NCBI GenBank assembly: GCA_022793815.1
Contig: JAAWDP010000007.1
Location: 62,001-126,000, forward strand
Direction of reading: 5' to 3'
Source of the DNA: Clostridia bacterium
GTDB lineage: Bacteria > Bacillota > Clostridia > Christensenellales > Pumilibacteraceae
DNA: 64,000 bases
This document shows, piece by piece, positions 1-8,883 of the stretch. The notes below the pieces were generated by a model. The model saw nothing but the letters and a program-made list of their open reading frames with translations. It searched no databases and had not been told where the DNA came from. Both the position numbers and the translations under genes were made by a program. Numbering within the stretch: the first letter of the stretch is position 1; every line of letters starts with the position of its first letter.

Positions 1-1
1 G

Positions 2-331
2 GAAGTGTACAAGTTTGCGGTGTCCACGATGATGGCGGAAATAGACTGCGTGCTGGAAAAGGCGGGACTGGATAAAACAGAGATAGATTATTTTCTTCCC
101 CATCAAGCGAACATCCGCATTATAGAGGGTGCGGCGAAAAGACTCGGATTGGGACATGACAAGGTTCTGACCAACATAGCGGAATGCGGAAATATGTCTG
201 CAACGTCGATTTCGGTTTTGCTTGACGAATTTAACCGCAAGGGAACTTTCAAAAACGGCGATAAACTTCTGTTGGTGGCATTCGGCGCGGGTATGACAAG
301 CGGCGCGTGCGTAATTCGGTGGAAGGCGTAA
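2..331 (+). CDS. fabH: 3-oxoacyl-ACP synthase III (KAS III), C-terminal part
   Basis: This is the 3' end of a gene that begins before the window; the reading frame is open through base 2, so no start codon is seen. KAS III condenses acetyl-CoA with malonyl-ACP to start fatty-acid chains in the cytosol. The visible part has the catalytic His in the P-H-Q-A-N motif (codon at 101-103) and the catalytic Asn in G-N-M-S-A about 30 residues later, followed by the usual glycine-rich G-A-G-M-T-S-G end of the thiolase fold. acpP follows 29 bases later, so it heads the part of the fatty-acid operon seen here. Confidence 0.93.
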   Translation, partial: EVYKFAVSTMMAEIDCVLEKAGLDKTEIDYFLPHQANIRIIEGAAKRLGLGHDKVLTNIAECGNMSATSISVLLDEFNRKGTFKNGDKLLLVAFGAGMTSGACVIRWKA

Positions 332-360
332 ATAAAACTATTTTTTAAGGAGAATATACT

Positions 361-582
361 ATGAACACGTTGGAACAGCTTAAAGCAATCGTAAACGATT
401 ATAAGGGCGAAGAGGTAGACCTCAAAGAGGAAACCACGTTCGAAGACCTCGGATTCGATTCGTTGGATAAGGTCGAACTCGTAATGCAGGTCGAAAGCGA
501 ATTCGGTATCGAAATCGGCGCGGACGTTGCGGTGAACAATATCGGCGAATTGGTTGCCAAAATCGAGGAACTCAAAAAATAA
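361..582 (+). CDS. acpP: Acyl carrier protein
   Basis: 73 residues, the normal size. ACP carries growing acyl chains on a 4'-phosphopantetheine arm. The attachment serine is S34 in G-F-D-S-L-D-K-V-E, the classic signature, and the protein is very acidic as expected. A good ribosome binding site (AAGGAG, 349-354) sits just upstream of the ATG. The stop codon overlaps the fabD start (TAATG), suggesting translational coupling inside the fab operon. Confidence 0.97.
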   Translation: MNTLEQLKAIVNDYKGEEVDLKEETTFEDLGFDSLDKVELVMQVESEFGIEIGADVAVNNIGELVAKIEELKK

Positions 583-1427
583 TGAAAGCTTTTTTGTTCG
601 CCGGACAGGGCGCACAGAAAGTGGGAATGGCTTCGGACACCGTTCATATCGAAAAGGTGCGGAGTCTTTTCTCGCTTGCGGAAAAAAAGTTCCCGGGATT
701 GGTGGAACTTATGACGGCAGGCGACCCGGAACTGCTTAACCGAACCGTCAACACGCAGCCCGCCATGTTTTTGGCTGACCTTGCGTATGCCTATAAAGCG
801 GAAGAAGAGGGCGGCAGACCCGACGCGGTATGCGGCTTTTCGGTGGGTGAAATCCCCGCGCTGGTTTATGCCGGCGCGCTTTCGGAAGAGGACGGACTGG
901 AAATCATCGGACTTCGCGCACGGCTTATGGACGAGGCAAGCGCGCGTAACGGCGGAAAGATGATAGCGGTCATAGGACTTGACGTGCAGACGGTGGAAAA
1001 CATCGCGGCGCAGGTGGAGGACTGCTGGGCGGTAAATTTCAATGCGCCGTCGCAGACGGTCGTCGCGGTGGGACTGAGCGGCGCGGACAAGCTGTGCGGT
1101 CTTGTAAAAGAAAAGGGAGGCAGAGCGCTGCCGCTTCGCGTATCGGGCGCGTTCCATTGTCCCTATATGTCCTCGGCAGCGGACGGGCTGAAAGTTTTGC
1201 TGGAAAAAACGAGATTTTCTGCGCCTAAAATCCCCGTTTACGCAAACCTTACGGGAAAACCGTATGAGGGCGACGAAGACGCGCGCAAAGAACTTTTGTG
1301 GCGTCAGGTAATGAGTCCCGTTCGCTTTACGGATACCGTTGCAAACATGAAAGCGGATAAGATAGACGAGTTTGTCGAAGTGGGACCCGGAAACGTACTT
1401 ACGGGACTGATTGCGAAAAATAAGTAA
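582..1427 (+). CDS. fabD: Malonyl-CoA:ACP transacylase
   Basis: 281 residues, slightly shorter than the usual ~300-310. It transfers malonyl groups from CoA to ACP for chain elongation. The N-terminal G-Q-G-A-Q oxyanion loop (residues 8-12), nucleophile S87 in G-F-S-V-G-E and catalytic H192 in A-F-H-C-P-Y-M are all visible, as is the V-G-P-G-N-V-L motif near residue 267. The residue before the nucleophile is Phe (F86), where family members normally have His (G-H-S-x-G-E). The start overlaps the acpP stop; fabG follows 15 bases later. Confidence 0.95.
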   Translation: MKAFLFAGQGAQKVGMASDTVHIEKVRSLFSLAEKKFPGLVELMTAGDPELLNRTVNTQPAMFLADLAYAYKAEEEGGRPDAVCGFSVGEIPALVYAGALSEEDGLEIIGLRARLMDEASARNGGKMIAVIGLDVQTVENIAAQVEDCWAVNFNAPSQTVVAVGLSGADKLCGLVKEKGGRALPLRVSGAFHCPYMSSAADGLKVLLEKTRFSAPKIPVYANLTGKPYEGDEDARKELLWRQVMSPVRFTDTVANMKADKIDEFVEVGPGNVLTGLIAKNK

Positions 1428-1442
1428 AGGCGGTATTTTTCC

Positions 1443-2183
1443 ATGCTGAAAGGAAAAAATATTTTGGTTACGGGCGGAAGCCGCGGCATAGGCAGAGCCA
1501 TTTGTCTTAAAGCCGCAAGCGAGGGCGCAAACATAGCCGTTGTCTATGCGGGCAACGATGCGGCGGCAAACGAAACGGCGGCTGCGGTCCGCGAATTCGG
1601 AGTGAGAGCGGAAACTTACAAACTCGATGTTTCCGACTTCGATGCGGTAAAAGAAACGGTTGCCGCGATAGCAAAAGATTTCGGAAGTATCGACGGATTG
1701 GTAAACAATGCCGGCGTAACTGCGGATACGCTGCTTTTGCGCATGACGGAAGCCGACTACGACAAAGTGCTCGGAGTAAATCTGAAAGGCACTTTCAATA
1801 TGATAAAGCACGTTGCGCCGCTCATGCTTAAAGCACGAAAGGGGCGCATAGTCAATATGTCCAGCGTGGTCGGACTGAGCGGCAATGCAGGGCAGATAAA
1901 TTACTCGGCATCCAAAGCCGGCGTAGTCGGAATAACAAAGTCCGTTGCCAAAGAGCTTGCGTCGCGTTCCGTTACGTGTAACGCGATAGCGCCGGGGTTT
2001 ATCGGAACGGATATGACCGCCAAACTGACCGAGGCGCAGCAGCAGGGCATTTTGTCCTCGGTGCCGCTCGGGCGCATGGGAAATGCCGAGGAAGTTGCGG
2101 CATTGGCGGTGTTCTTGCTTTCGGATGCGGCGGCGTATATCACGGGCGAGGTTATAAAAATAGACGGCGGTTTGTATATATAA
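1443..2183 (+). CDS. fabG: 3-oxoacyl-ACP reductase
   Basis: 246 residues, a standard short-chain dehydrogenase. It reduces 3-ketoacyl-ACP with NADPH in each elongation round. The cofactor loop T-G-G-S-R-G-I-G starts at residue 10, N-N-A-G is at 88-91, and the catalytic set is N113, S140, Y154 and K158 (Y-S-A-S-K). The C-terminal G-E-V-I-K-I-D-G-G motif is typical. It lies between fabD and fabF. Confidence 0.96.
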   Translation: MLKGKNILVTGGSRGIGRAICLKAASEGANIAVVYAGNDAAANETAAAVREFGVRAETYKLDVSDFDAVKETVAAIAKDFGSIDGLVNNAGVTADTLLLRMTEADYDKVLGVNLKGTFNMIKHVAPLMLKARKGRIVNMSSVVGLSGNAGQINYSASKAGVVGITKSVAKELASRSVTCNAIAPGFIGTDMTAKLTEAQQQGILSSVPLGRMGNAEEVAALAVFLLSDAAAYITGEVIKIDGGLYI

Positions 2184-2244
2184 ACCGCTTTGCCGCAGAA
2201 AAACAATGCGGTTTTCGATTCACGACAAGGAGGCGTGTGACGGA

Positions 2245-3474
2245 ATGAACAGAGTGGCTGTAACGGGTCTGGGCGCAATAACCCCGATAGGGCTTTCCGC
2301 AAGCGATACATGGCAGGCGATGAAAGACGGAGTGAACGGCATAGACCGCATAACCAGATTCGATTTGACCGATTATAAGGCTACGCTTGCGGCGGAGGTC
2401 AAAGGTTTCGACCCCGCGGCATTCGGACTGGCGAAGCCGCAGGCACGTAAAATGGACCTGTTTACGCAGTACGCGGTTGCGGCGGCGGATATGGCTGTTA
2501 AGGACAGCAAAATAGAGGGGACTTTGGACCCCGAGCGTTTCGGTGTTTATATCGGCAGCGGTATCGGCGGCATAAGCACGCTTATGTGCGAACACGGCAA
2601 ACTGCTCAACGAGGGCGTGAAACGGATTTCCCCGTTTTTCGTTCCGATGATGATTGTGAACATGGCGACGGGTATGATTGCCATGCGTCACCATGCGGAG
2701 GGACCTTCTCTTCCCGTGGTAACGGCTTGCGCGACAAGCACTAACGCGATAGGCGAGGCATATCGGGCTATAAAACACGGCTATGCCGACGCGGTGATTG
2801 CCGGCGGCAGCGAAGCCGCGATAAACGAGCTTGCGATAGGCGGATTTATTTCGTGCATGGCTCTTTCTTTTTCGGAGGACAAGGACCGCGCGTCGCTTCC
2901 GTTCGACGCTGAGCGCGGCGGATTCGTAATGGGCGAGGGCAGCGCGGTGCTGGTACTCGAAAATTACGACTGTGCCGTAAAGCGCGGAGCGAAAATATAT
3001 GCGGAAGTGGTCGGCTACGGCAACACCAACGACGCCTACCACATGACGGCGCCCAATCCCGAAGCGAAAAGCAGTGCGAAAGCCATAGAGCTTGCCGTGA
3101 AAGAAGCGGGAATAACCGACCCCGCGAAAGTCTATGTGAACGCGCACGGTACGGGAACGGCGTTGAACGACAAGACGGAAACCGCCGCGCTCAAACGCGT
3201 ATTCGGCGACGGCGCGTATAAATTGAAAGTCAGTTCGACAAAATCGATGACGGGACACATGCTCGGCGCGGCAGGCGCGGTGGAAGCGCTTGCAAGCGTA
3301 ATGGCGCTTCACGACGGCGTGATACCGCCCACGATAAATTACCGTGTCAAAGACGCCGACTGCGATTTGGATATAACGCCGAACAAAGCGGCGAAAGAGC
3401 AAAAGGAATTCGCATTGAGCAGTTCGCTCGGATTCGGCGGACATAATGCGTGCCTTGCGTTCAGGCGCGTATAA
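2245..3474 (+). CDS. fabF: 3-oxoacyl-ACP synthase II (KAS II)
   Basis: 409 residues. Elongating condensing enzyme of type II fatty-acid synthesis. The catalytic Cys is C162 (T-A-C-A-T-S), with H301 in N-A-H-G-T-G-T, K333 and H338 in T-K-S-M-T-G-H. An in-frame ATG at 2206 exists, but the ATG at 2245 is chosen because AAGGAGG (2227-2233) precedes it at 11 bases and the protein then starts M-N-R-V-A-V-T-G-L-G like other KAS II enzymes. Confidence 0.96.
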   Translation: MNRVAVTGLGAITPIGLSASDTWQAMKDGVNGIDRITRFDLTDYKATLAAEVKGFDPAAFGLAKPQARKMDLFTQYAVAAADMAVKDSKIEGTLDPERFGVYIGSGIGGISTLMCEHGKLLNEGVKRISPFFVPMMIVNMATGMIAMRHHAEGPSLPVVTACATSTNAIGEAYRAIKHGYADAVIAGGSEAAINELAIGGFISCMALSFSEDKDRASLPFDAERGGFVMGEGSAVLVLENYDCAVKRGAKIYAEVVGYGNTNDAYHMTAPNPEAKSSAKAIELAVKEAGITDPAKVYVNAHGTGTALNDKTETAALKRVFGDGAYKLKVSSTKSMTGHMLGAAGAVEALASVMALHDGVIPPTINYRVKDADCDLDITPNKAAKEQKEFALSSSLGFGGHNACLAFRRV

Positions 3475-3494
3475 CTACGGGAGGCAGAGAACCT

Positions 3495-3971
3495 ATGGAT
3501 TTGAAACAGCTTAAAAATATAATGACAATGTTCGAGCACAGCGGCGCCGGCAAAATGGAAATAAGCGAAAGCGACGGCGTAAAGACCTTTGCAGTCAAAC
3601 TGGAAAAGCCGTCCGACGCTGCGGCTGCGGCAGTCAAACCTGCGGCGGCAGCCGCCGCAGTAAGCGCGCCGAGCCCCGAGCCTACGGAAAAACCCGCCGC
3701 TCCGAGCGCGGACGAGGGCGTACTCGACTATAATCTCGTCGGAGAAATAAAGTCGCCCATGGTGGGCATATTCTATGCCGCGCCCGACCCTGACAGCGCG
3801 CCTTTCGTGAGCAAGGGCGACAAGGTGAAAAAAGGCGATACGCTTTGCCTTATAGAAGCGATGAAACTCATGAACGAAGTTGTCGCCGAGCGCGACGGAG
3901 AAATAGTCGAAGTCTGCGTGGAAAACGGCTCGCTTGTGGAATTCGGACAAGTCCTGTTCAGAATTTTCTGA
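3495..3971 (+). CDS. accB: Biotin carboxyl carrier protein of acetyl-CoA carboxylase
   Basis: 158 residues. It carries CO2 on biotin between the biotin carboxylase and carboxyltransferase halves of acetyl-CoA carboxylase. Biotin is attached to K124 in E-A-M-K-L-M-N. A Pro/Ala-rich swinging linker spans roughly residues 42-75. The ATG at 3495 is preferred over one at 3450 because GGGAGG (3479-3484) is at the right distance. accC follows after only 10 bases; in many Bacillota fabZ lies between these two genes, and here it does not. Confidence 0.95.
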   Translation: MDLKQLKNIMTMFEHSGAGKMEISESDGVKTFAVKLEKPSDAAAAAVKPAAAAAAVSAPSPEPTEKPAAPSADEGVLDYNLVGEIKSPMVGIFYAAPDPDSAPFVSKGDKVKKGDTLCLIEAMKLMNEVVAERDGEIVEVCVENGSLVEFGQVLFRIF

Positions 3972-3981
3972 GGAAACCGCT

Positions 3982-5358
3982 ATGTTTACCAAAATTTTGA
4001 TTGCCAACCGCGGCGAAATCGCCGTGCGGATAATTAGGGCCTGCAAGGAGATGGGCATTGCGACGGTTGCGGTATATTCGGAAGCCGACCGCGACGCGCT
4101 GCACGTCAATCTTGCCGACGAAAGCTATTGCATAGGTCCCGCTATGCTCAAAGACAGCTATCTGAACATGCCCGCGCTTATAGACGTGGCTGTGGGCTGC
4201 GGCTGTCAGGCGGTGCACCCCGGATACGGCATGCTTTCGGAAAATCCGCAGTTTGCCAAACTGTGCGAGGAATGCAATCTTAAATTCATAGGTCCGAACT
4301 GGCAGATAATAGAGAAAATGGGCAACAAGGACGAAGCGCGCAAGACCATGCGCGCGGCAGGCGTTCCCATAGTCCCCGGTATCGACAGGATAGAAAGCAC
4401 GGCGCAGGCTCTTGCGGCGGCGGAAAAGATAGGCTATCCCGTAATCGTCAAAGCGGCGAGCGGCGGCGGCGGAAAAGGCATACGCATTGTGGAAAGCGCG
4501 GACGCGCTGGAAAATGCGGTCATGGCGGCGCAGGCGGAAGCAAAGAGCTCTTTCGGTAACGGCGCGCTGTACATGGAAAAATTTCTGACAAACGTCAAGC
4601 ATGTGGAAATGCAGGTGCTTGCCGACGAATTCGGCAATATCATAACGCTGGGCGAAAGGGACTGCTCGCTTCAAAGAAAAAACCAAAAGTTGATAGAAGA
4701 AAGCCCCTGCCATTTAATGCCCGAAAACGTGCGCAAAAAAATGCGCGACGTCACGGTGAAAGCCGTAAAAAGCGTGGGCTATACCAATGCCGGCACGATA
4801 GAATATCTGCTGGACAGGGACAACAACTTTTACTTTATGGAAATGAACACGCGCTTGCAGGTGGAACATTCCGTTACCGAGTACGTGTCGAACATAGATA
4901 TAGTCAAGTGGCAGATAAGAATAGCCGCAGGCATGAAACTCATATACAAACAGTCCGACGTGCGTTTGCACGGCACGGCGATAGAGTGCCGCATAAACAG
5001 CGAGGACTTCAAAAACAATTTCCGCCCCTCGTGCGGAAAAATTACGCTGCTGCATATTCCCGGCGGTCCGTGGGTGCGTTTCGATACGGCTATTTATCAG
5101 GATTATACGATACCGCCGTTTTACGATTCGATGATTGGCAAACTGGTGGTATGCGCGCGTGACAGAAACGAGGCTATACGCAAAATGCAAGCCGCGCTTT
5201 GCGAACTTGTCATAGAGGGCGTAAATACGAACGCGGAGCTTGCCGAAGCGATAATAACAGACGAAAAATTCGTCAGCGGAAAATATTATACCGATACGAT
5301 AGAGAAAGAAATAGAAGCGGCGAAAAGAGGCAAAAAGTTCTCTGCGCTTACCGACTGA
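3982..5358 (+). CDS. accC: Acetyl-CoA carboxylase, biotin carboxylase subunit
   Basis: 458 residues, full length. ATP-grasp enzyme that carboxylates biotin on AccB. The start M-F-T-K-I-L-I-A-N-R-G-E-I is characteristic. The ATP glycine loop is G-G-G-G-K-G at residues 161-166, and the catalytic E-M-N-T-R-L-Q-V-E-H block is at 287-296. It is translated directly after accB and ahead of accD, completing the four-subunit enzyme. Confidence 0.97.
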   Translation: MFTKILIANRGEIAVRIIRACKEMGIATVAVYSEADRDALHVNLADESYCIGPAMLKDSYLNMPALIDVAVGCGCQAVHPGYGMLSENPQFAKLCEECNLKFIGPNWQIIEKMGNKDEARKTMRAAGVPIVPGIDRIESTAQALAAAEKIGYPVIVKAASGGGGKGIRIVESADALENAVMAAQAEAKSSFGNGALYMEKFLTNVKHVEMQVLADEFGNIITLGERDCSLQRKNQKLIEESPCHLMPENVRKKMRDVTVKAVKSVGYTNAGTIEYLLDRDNNFYFMEMNTRLQVEHSVTEYVSNIDIVKWQIRIAAGMKLIYKQSDVRLHGTAIECRINSEDFKNNFRPSCGKITLLHIPGGPWVRFDTAIYQDYTIPPFYDSMIGKLVVCARDRNEAIRKMQAALCELVIEGVNTNAELAEAIITDEKFVSGKYYTDTIEKEIEAAKRGKKFSALTD

Positions 5359-5397
5359 AATTTTGCGGCGGACGGCGGTGTATAAGGAGAGTAGTAA

Positions 5398-6294
5398 ATG
5401 GGATTCGATATAAGAAAATTTTTCTTTCGCAAACCTAATATCGCGCTGGAAGGCGGCGAGGACGACGCAAGCGCGTTTGTGCCCGAAAAAGCCGCAATCA
5501 AATGCGAGAAATGCAAGACGCTTATTTTAAGCGACGATTTGAGCGCAAACGGCAAAGTGTGCGCCAAGTGCGGCTATCACTTTAAAATGGGCGCAAGGGA
5601 AAGAATCAAGTATATAGCCGATGAGGGCGAGTTCGAAGAACTGTTTGCCGACGTGACTGCCGGCAACCGTTTGGATTTTCCCGATTACGACGATAAATTG
5701 GAAAAGGCGAGAGCGGCAAGCGGAGAAAACGAAGCCGTTGTCTGCGGAGAGGCGAAGATAGGCGGCATAAACGCGGTTTGCTTTGCCATGGAACCGAAGT
5801 TCATGATGGGAAGCATGGGCGCGGCGGCAGGCGAAAAAATAACCCGCGCTTTCGAGTATGCGGCAGAGAAAAAACTTCCCGTTATCGGCTTTGCCCTGTC
5901 GGGCGGAGCGCGCATGCAGGAGGGAATAATTTCGCTTATGCAGATGGCGAAAACCTCGGGCGCGGTGCTCAGACATTCTCAGGCAGGGGGGCTTTATATC
6001 AGCGTACTGACCGACCCGACGACGGGCGGCGTTTCCGCATCGTTTGCGTTCGAGGCGGACATAATAATCGCCGAGCCCGCCGCGCTTATCGGATTTGCCG
6101 GTCCGCGCGTAATAGAACAGACGATACGGCAGAAGTTGCCCGCGGGATTCCAGCGCGCGGAGTTTCTGCTCGGCAAAGGATTCGTGGACGCGATTGTCGA
6201 CAGACGCAATCTTAAAAACACGCTTTCTTTCCTGCTTTCTCTGCACGAGGAGAAGACGGCGAAAGAAACAAACGACGAGGAGGCTGCGGTATGA
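5398..6294 (+). CDS. accD: Acetyl-CoA carboxylase carboxyltransferase subunit beta
   Basis: 298 residues. With AccA it moves the carboxyl group from biotin to acetyl-CoA to give malonyl-CoA. The N-terminal zinc ribbon is C36, C39, C55, C58 (two C-x-x-C pairs), followed by the crotonase-like domain with the G-G-A-R-M-Q-E-G and G-F-A-G-P-R-V-I motifs. RBS AAGGAG lies 10 bases before the ATG. The stop overlaps the accA start (ATGA at 6291-6294). Confidence 0.96.
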   Translation: MGFDIRKFFFRKPNIALEGGEDDASAFVPEKAAIKCEKCKTLILSDDLSANGKVCAKCGYHFKMGARERIKYIADEGEFEELFADVTAGNRLDFPDYDDKLEKARAASGENEAVVCGEAKIGGINAVCFAMEPKFMMGSMGAAAGEKITRAFEYAAEKKLPVIGFALSGGARMQEGIISLMQMAKTSGAVLRHSQAGGLYISVLTDPTTGGVSASFAFEADIIIAEPAALIGFAGPRVIEQTIRQKLPAGFQRAEFLLGKGFVDAIVDRRNLKNTLSFLLSLHEEKTAKETNDEEAAV

Positions 6295-7067
6295 GCGAAC
6301 TTACGGCTTACGAAATATCCAAAAAGAGCAGAGAAAAAGGCCGCCCGACCGCAGTCAAATATATCGAAAAGATAACCGAAAATTTTTTCGAACTTCACGG
6401 CGACCGCAAATTCGGCGACGACAAATCAGTGGTCTGCGGAGTGGCGGAAATCCACGGTAAACCCGTTACCGTCATAGGCATAGAAAAGGGCGATTCGACA
6501 AACGAAAAAGTGCTGAGAAACTTCGGCTGCGCGCACCCCGAGGGCTATCGCAAGGCGTTAAGACTCATGCGGCAAGCCGAAAAATTCCGCCGTCCCGTGC
6601 TGTGCTTCGTCGATACGTCGGGCGCGTTCTGCGGCATAGACGCGGAAGAACGCGGACAGGCGGAAGCTATTGCCGACAACATTATGAGCATGATGGGACT
6701 GAAAACTCCCATACTGTCCGTCGTGATAGGCGAGGGCGGCAGCGGCGGCGCGCTGGCTTTGGCGGCTGCCGACGAAGTTTGGATAACCGAAACTTCCACC
6801 TATTCGGTCATTTCGCCCGAGGGCTGCGCGTCCATTCTTTTCAAGGACAGCTCAAGGGCAAAGGAAGCGGCGGAAGCGCTGAAAATGACCGCGCCCGATT
6901 TGAAAGAGCTCGGAGCGGTGGAAAAAGTTATAGCCGAGGACGGATTCGGCGAAGAGTTTTTCGAAAAACTCAAAGACGACATCGCGGCGTTTTTCGAAGA
7001 AAAATCCAAAATGAGTACGGATGAGTTGGTTGCGCGGCGGTACGACAGATTCCGCCGTATAGGTTGA
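6291..7067 (+). CDS. accA: Acetyl-CoA carboxylase carboxyltransferase subunit alpha
   Basis: 258 residues, a little short of the ~310-320 of longer homologues because the N-terminal helical extension is brief. Pairs with AccD. The glycine-rich G-E-G-G-S-G-G-A-L-A oxyanion region, F-V-D-T-S-G-A upstream of it and the Y-S-V-I-S-P-E-G motif are clear. Last gene of the recognisable fatty-acid operon; a degV gene follows 27 bases later and may be cotranscribed. Confidence 0.95.
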   Translation: MSELTAYEISKKSREKGRPTAVKYIEKITENFFELHGDRKFGDDKSVVCGVAEIHGKPVTVIGIEKGDSTNEKVLRNFGCAHPEGYRKALRLMRQAEKFRRPVLCFVDTSGAFCGIDAEERGQAEAIADNIMSMMGLKTPILSVVIGEGGSGGALALAAADEVWITETSTYSVISPEGCASILFKDSSRAKEAAEALKMTAPDLKELGAVEKVIAEDGFGEEFFEKLKDDIAAFFEEKSKMSTDELVARRYDRFRRIG

Positions 7068-7094
7068 GTTGTGCGGCAAAGGAGAAGATAGGGA

Positions 7095-7901
7095 ATGATA
7101 GCAATAGTTACGGACAGCAGTGCGGGATATTCCACGGCGGAACTCAATAAAATAGGCGTTTACGCCGTGCCGCTGAGTTATATCTGCGACGGGAAAAGCT
7201 ATGAGGAAAAGAACCGCGGCGAAAACGGCGATTTCACTTCCATAGTCGAAAGCGGACGGGCGAAAACAAGTCAGCCGCCTTTGGCTATGTTCGTCGATAC
7301 GTTTTCCGCGCTTGTGAAAAAAGGCTATGACGTGCTGTGCATACTGCTGTCGGGCGGACTGTCGGGTACATACGCTTCGGCTTGTTCGGCGGCGAAACAG
7401 GTCGGAGGCAACATCAAAGTAGTCGATTCCCTCACGACAAACGGCGGACTGCATTTGCTTGTGGACGAAGCCGTAAACATGACGGTCGGCGGACTCACTT
7501 TGGACGAGATAGCGAAAAACCTGGAAATTCTGCGCAGCAAAACGGGCACGGTTTTCACCGTGGACGGACTGGACGACCTTATACGCGGCGGCAGACTTAC
7601 GGCGTCGCAAAAACCGAATACCACGCTCAACACGCACCCGCTCTTTTCGCTGGGCGGCGGAATAAAATTCATAACCAACGTGCGCGGAGTGGCGGCGCGG
7701 TGCAAGGCGCTTGCCGACGCCGTTCCCGAAAACGCGCGCAGGATTTTCGTAATGCGCTGCGGCGAGGACGTGGACGTTTCGCCGCTGCTCGATTTGCTGC
7801 GGACACGGCACAAGGGAACAAAAGTGCATTTGAGAAACGTAGGTCCCGTGCTGTCGATTCACCTCGGATTCGGAGCGTTCGGCGTAGCGTATATAGCGTA
7901 G
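7095..7901 (+). CDS. DegV family fatty-acid-binding protein
   Basis: 268 residues. DegV proteins bind one long-chain fatty acid in a cleft between two domains; in Gram-positives some (FakB) present fatty acids to the kinase FakA. Visible family motifs are T-D-S-S-A-G-Y at the N-terminus, the T-S-Q-P-P motif near residue 58, and L-S-G-G-L-S-G-T-Y. RBS GGAGAAGAT is 5' of the ATG. Its place right behind the fatty-acid operon supports a lipid role. No fakA-like kinase is in the window, so FakB function is only inferred. Confidence 0.88.
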   Translation: MIAIVTDSSAGYSTAELNKIGVYAVPLSYICDGKSYEEKNRGENGDFTSIVESGRAKTSQPPLAMFVDTFSALVKKGYDVLCILLSGGLSGTYASACSAAKQVGGNIKVVDSLTTNGGLHLLVDEAVNMTVGGLTLDEIAKNLEILRSKTGTVFTVDGLDDLIRGGRLTASQKPNTTLNTHPLFSLGGGIKFITNVRGVAARCKALADAVPENARRIFVMRCGEDVDVSPLLDLLRTRHKGTKVHLRNVGPVLSIHLGFGAFGVAYIA

Positions 7902-7994
7902 CCGCTTTGCGAATCGGAATCGGACTTTAAACGGAAAGTGCGGACAGGCGGACGGGAAACGGAAAAAAGAAAGAACCGATTTACGGAGAGAAAA

Positions 7995-8684
7995 ATGAAT
8001 TTTGCGGAAGTGAGAGAGGAGCTCGGAAAATATGCGGAGGCGGACTTTGCCGCATTCAGCGGAAAGATTATATGCACACAGTACCCGATGATGGGAGTGC
8101 GGACGCCCAAATTGCGCGAAATATCCAAAAAGACAACGCGCGAGTATTTGGAATCCGAGCCGAAATATTACGAAGAAGTCGTAATGCACGGGCTGACGCT
8201 GGGTGCGGCGGCTTTGACTGCGGAAGAACTGTTCGGCGGAGTCGAACGGTTTTTGTCTTTCACGGACAACTGGGGCGCGGTGGATATTTGCACGTCGTCC
8301 ATGAAAGCTTTTAAAAAGGACAAAGAAAACTGTTTTGCGAAAATAAAGGAAATGCTTTTCGATAAGCGCGAGTTTCACGCGCGTTTTGCCGCGGTCGCAA
8401 TGCTGGATTTTTATATGGACGAACAGCACATAGACGAGATTTTGGAATTGTATTCGCGCGTGGAAAGCGGACGCTATTATGTCGATATGGCTGTCGCATG
8501 GGGACTGTCGGTTGCCGCCGTCAAGTTTTACGGCAAGACAACGGATATGATAGAGAAGGGCGCATACGGCGACTTTGTGACGAAAAAAGCCCTTTCCAAA
8601 TGTATGGACAGCTTCCGCATAACGCCCGAGCAGAAAGAACATATACGCAGTCTGAGAAAAAGACTGCAAAGCAAAAACAGGTAG
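7995..8684 (+). CDS. DNA alkylation repair protein, AlkD-like
   Basis: 229 residues. HEAT-repeat DNA glycosylase family that removes bulky or cationic alkylated bases. The N-terminal segment M-M-G-V-R-T-P-K-L-R-E-I and the following D-N-W-G-A-V-D-I-C motif are characteristic of the bacterial AlkD-like family, and the rest reads as amphipathic helix pairs. The ATG at 7995 is chosen over one at 7938 because CGGAGAG lies just before it. Substrate range cannot be judged from sequence. Confidence 0.85.
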   Translation: MNFAEVREELGKYAEADFAAFSGKIICTQYPMMGVRTPKLREISKKTTREYLESEPKYYEEVVMHGLTLGAAALTAEELFGGVERFLSFTDNWGAVDICTSSMKAFKKDKENCFAKIKEMLFDKREFHARFAAVAMLDFYMDEQHIDEILELYSRVESGRYYVDMAVAWGLSVAAVKFYGKTTDMIEKGAYGDFVTKKALSKCMDSFRITPEQKEHIRSLRKRLQSKNR

Positions 8685-8705
8685 ATATCCGCCGCTCCAA
8701 CCTTT

Positions 8706-8735
8706 TTGACGGTTTATTGGTCTAAAAGATAAATT
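8706..8735 (+). promoter_or_regulatory. Possible sigma-A promoter for the accessory block
   Basis: TTGACG (8706-8711), a 17-18 base gap and TAAATT (8730-8735). The -10 is weak. It lies in the 200-base gap after the AlkD-like gene and would serve the small reading frame at 8753 and the chimera at 8884. Confidence 0.35.
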
Positions 8736-8752
8736 GTTTGAGGTGGCGAAAA

Positions 8753-8845
8753 ATGAATACAAAGTCCGCCGTTAGAGGAAATAATATCTTTTTGCATGTA
8801 TGGACTGCAACGACGTGCAAAAGAGCCGTCGGCTTTTCGGTTTGA
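8753..8845 (+). CDS. Possible 30-residue leader peptide
   Basis: A short reading frame starting M-N-T-K-S-A-V-R-G and ending at TGA (8843-8845). It is listed only because GAGGTGG (8739-8745) sits 7 bases before its ATG and a possible promoter lies upstream. No family is recognised. It ends 38 bases before the TTG start of the following chimera gene, so it could be a translated leader, or simply chance. Confidence 0.25.
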   Translation: MNTKSAVRGNNIFLHVWTATTCKRAVGFSV

Positions 8846-8883
8846 GCGCCGTTTAAACGGCATAGCCGCGGCGGTTTTGCAGA

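Noticed and set aside
5-331. GTG at base 5 as the start of a short protein
   Set aside because: The frame is open upstream to the window edge and the product is the C-terminal part of FabH.
6852-8762. A 636-codon minus-strand open frame
   Set aside because: Overlaps accA, degV and the AlkD-like gene on the opposite strand; no recognisable product.
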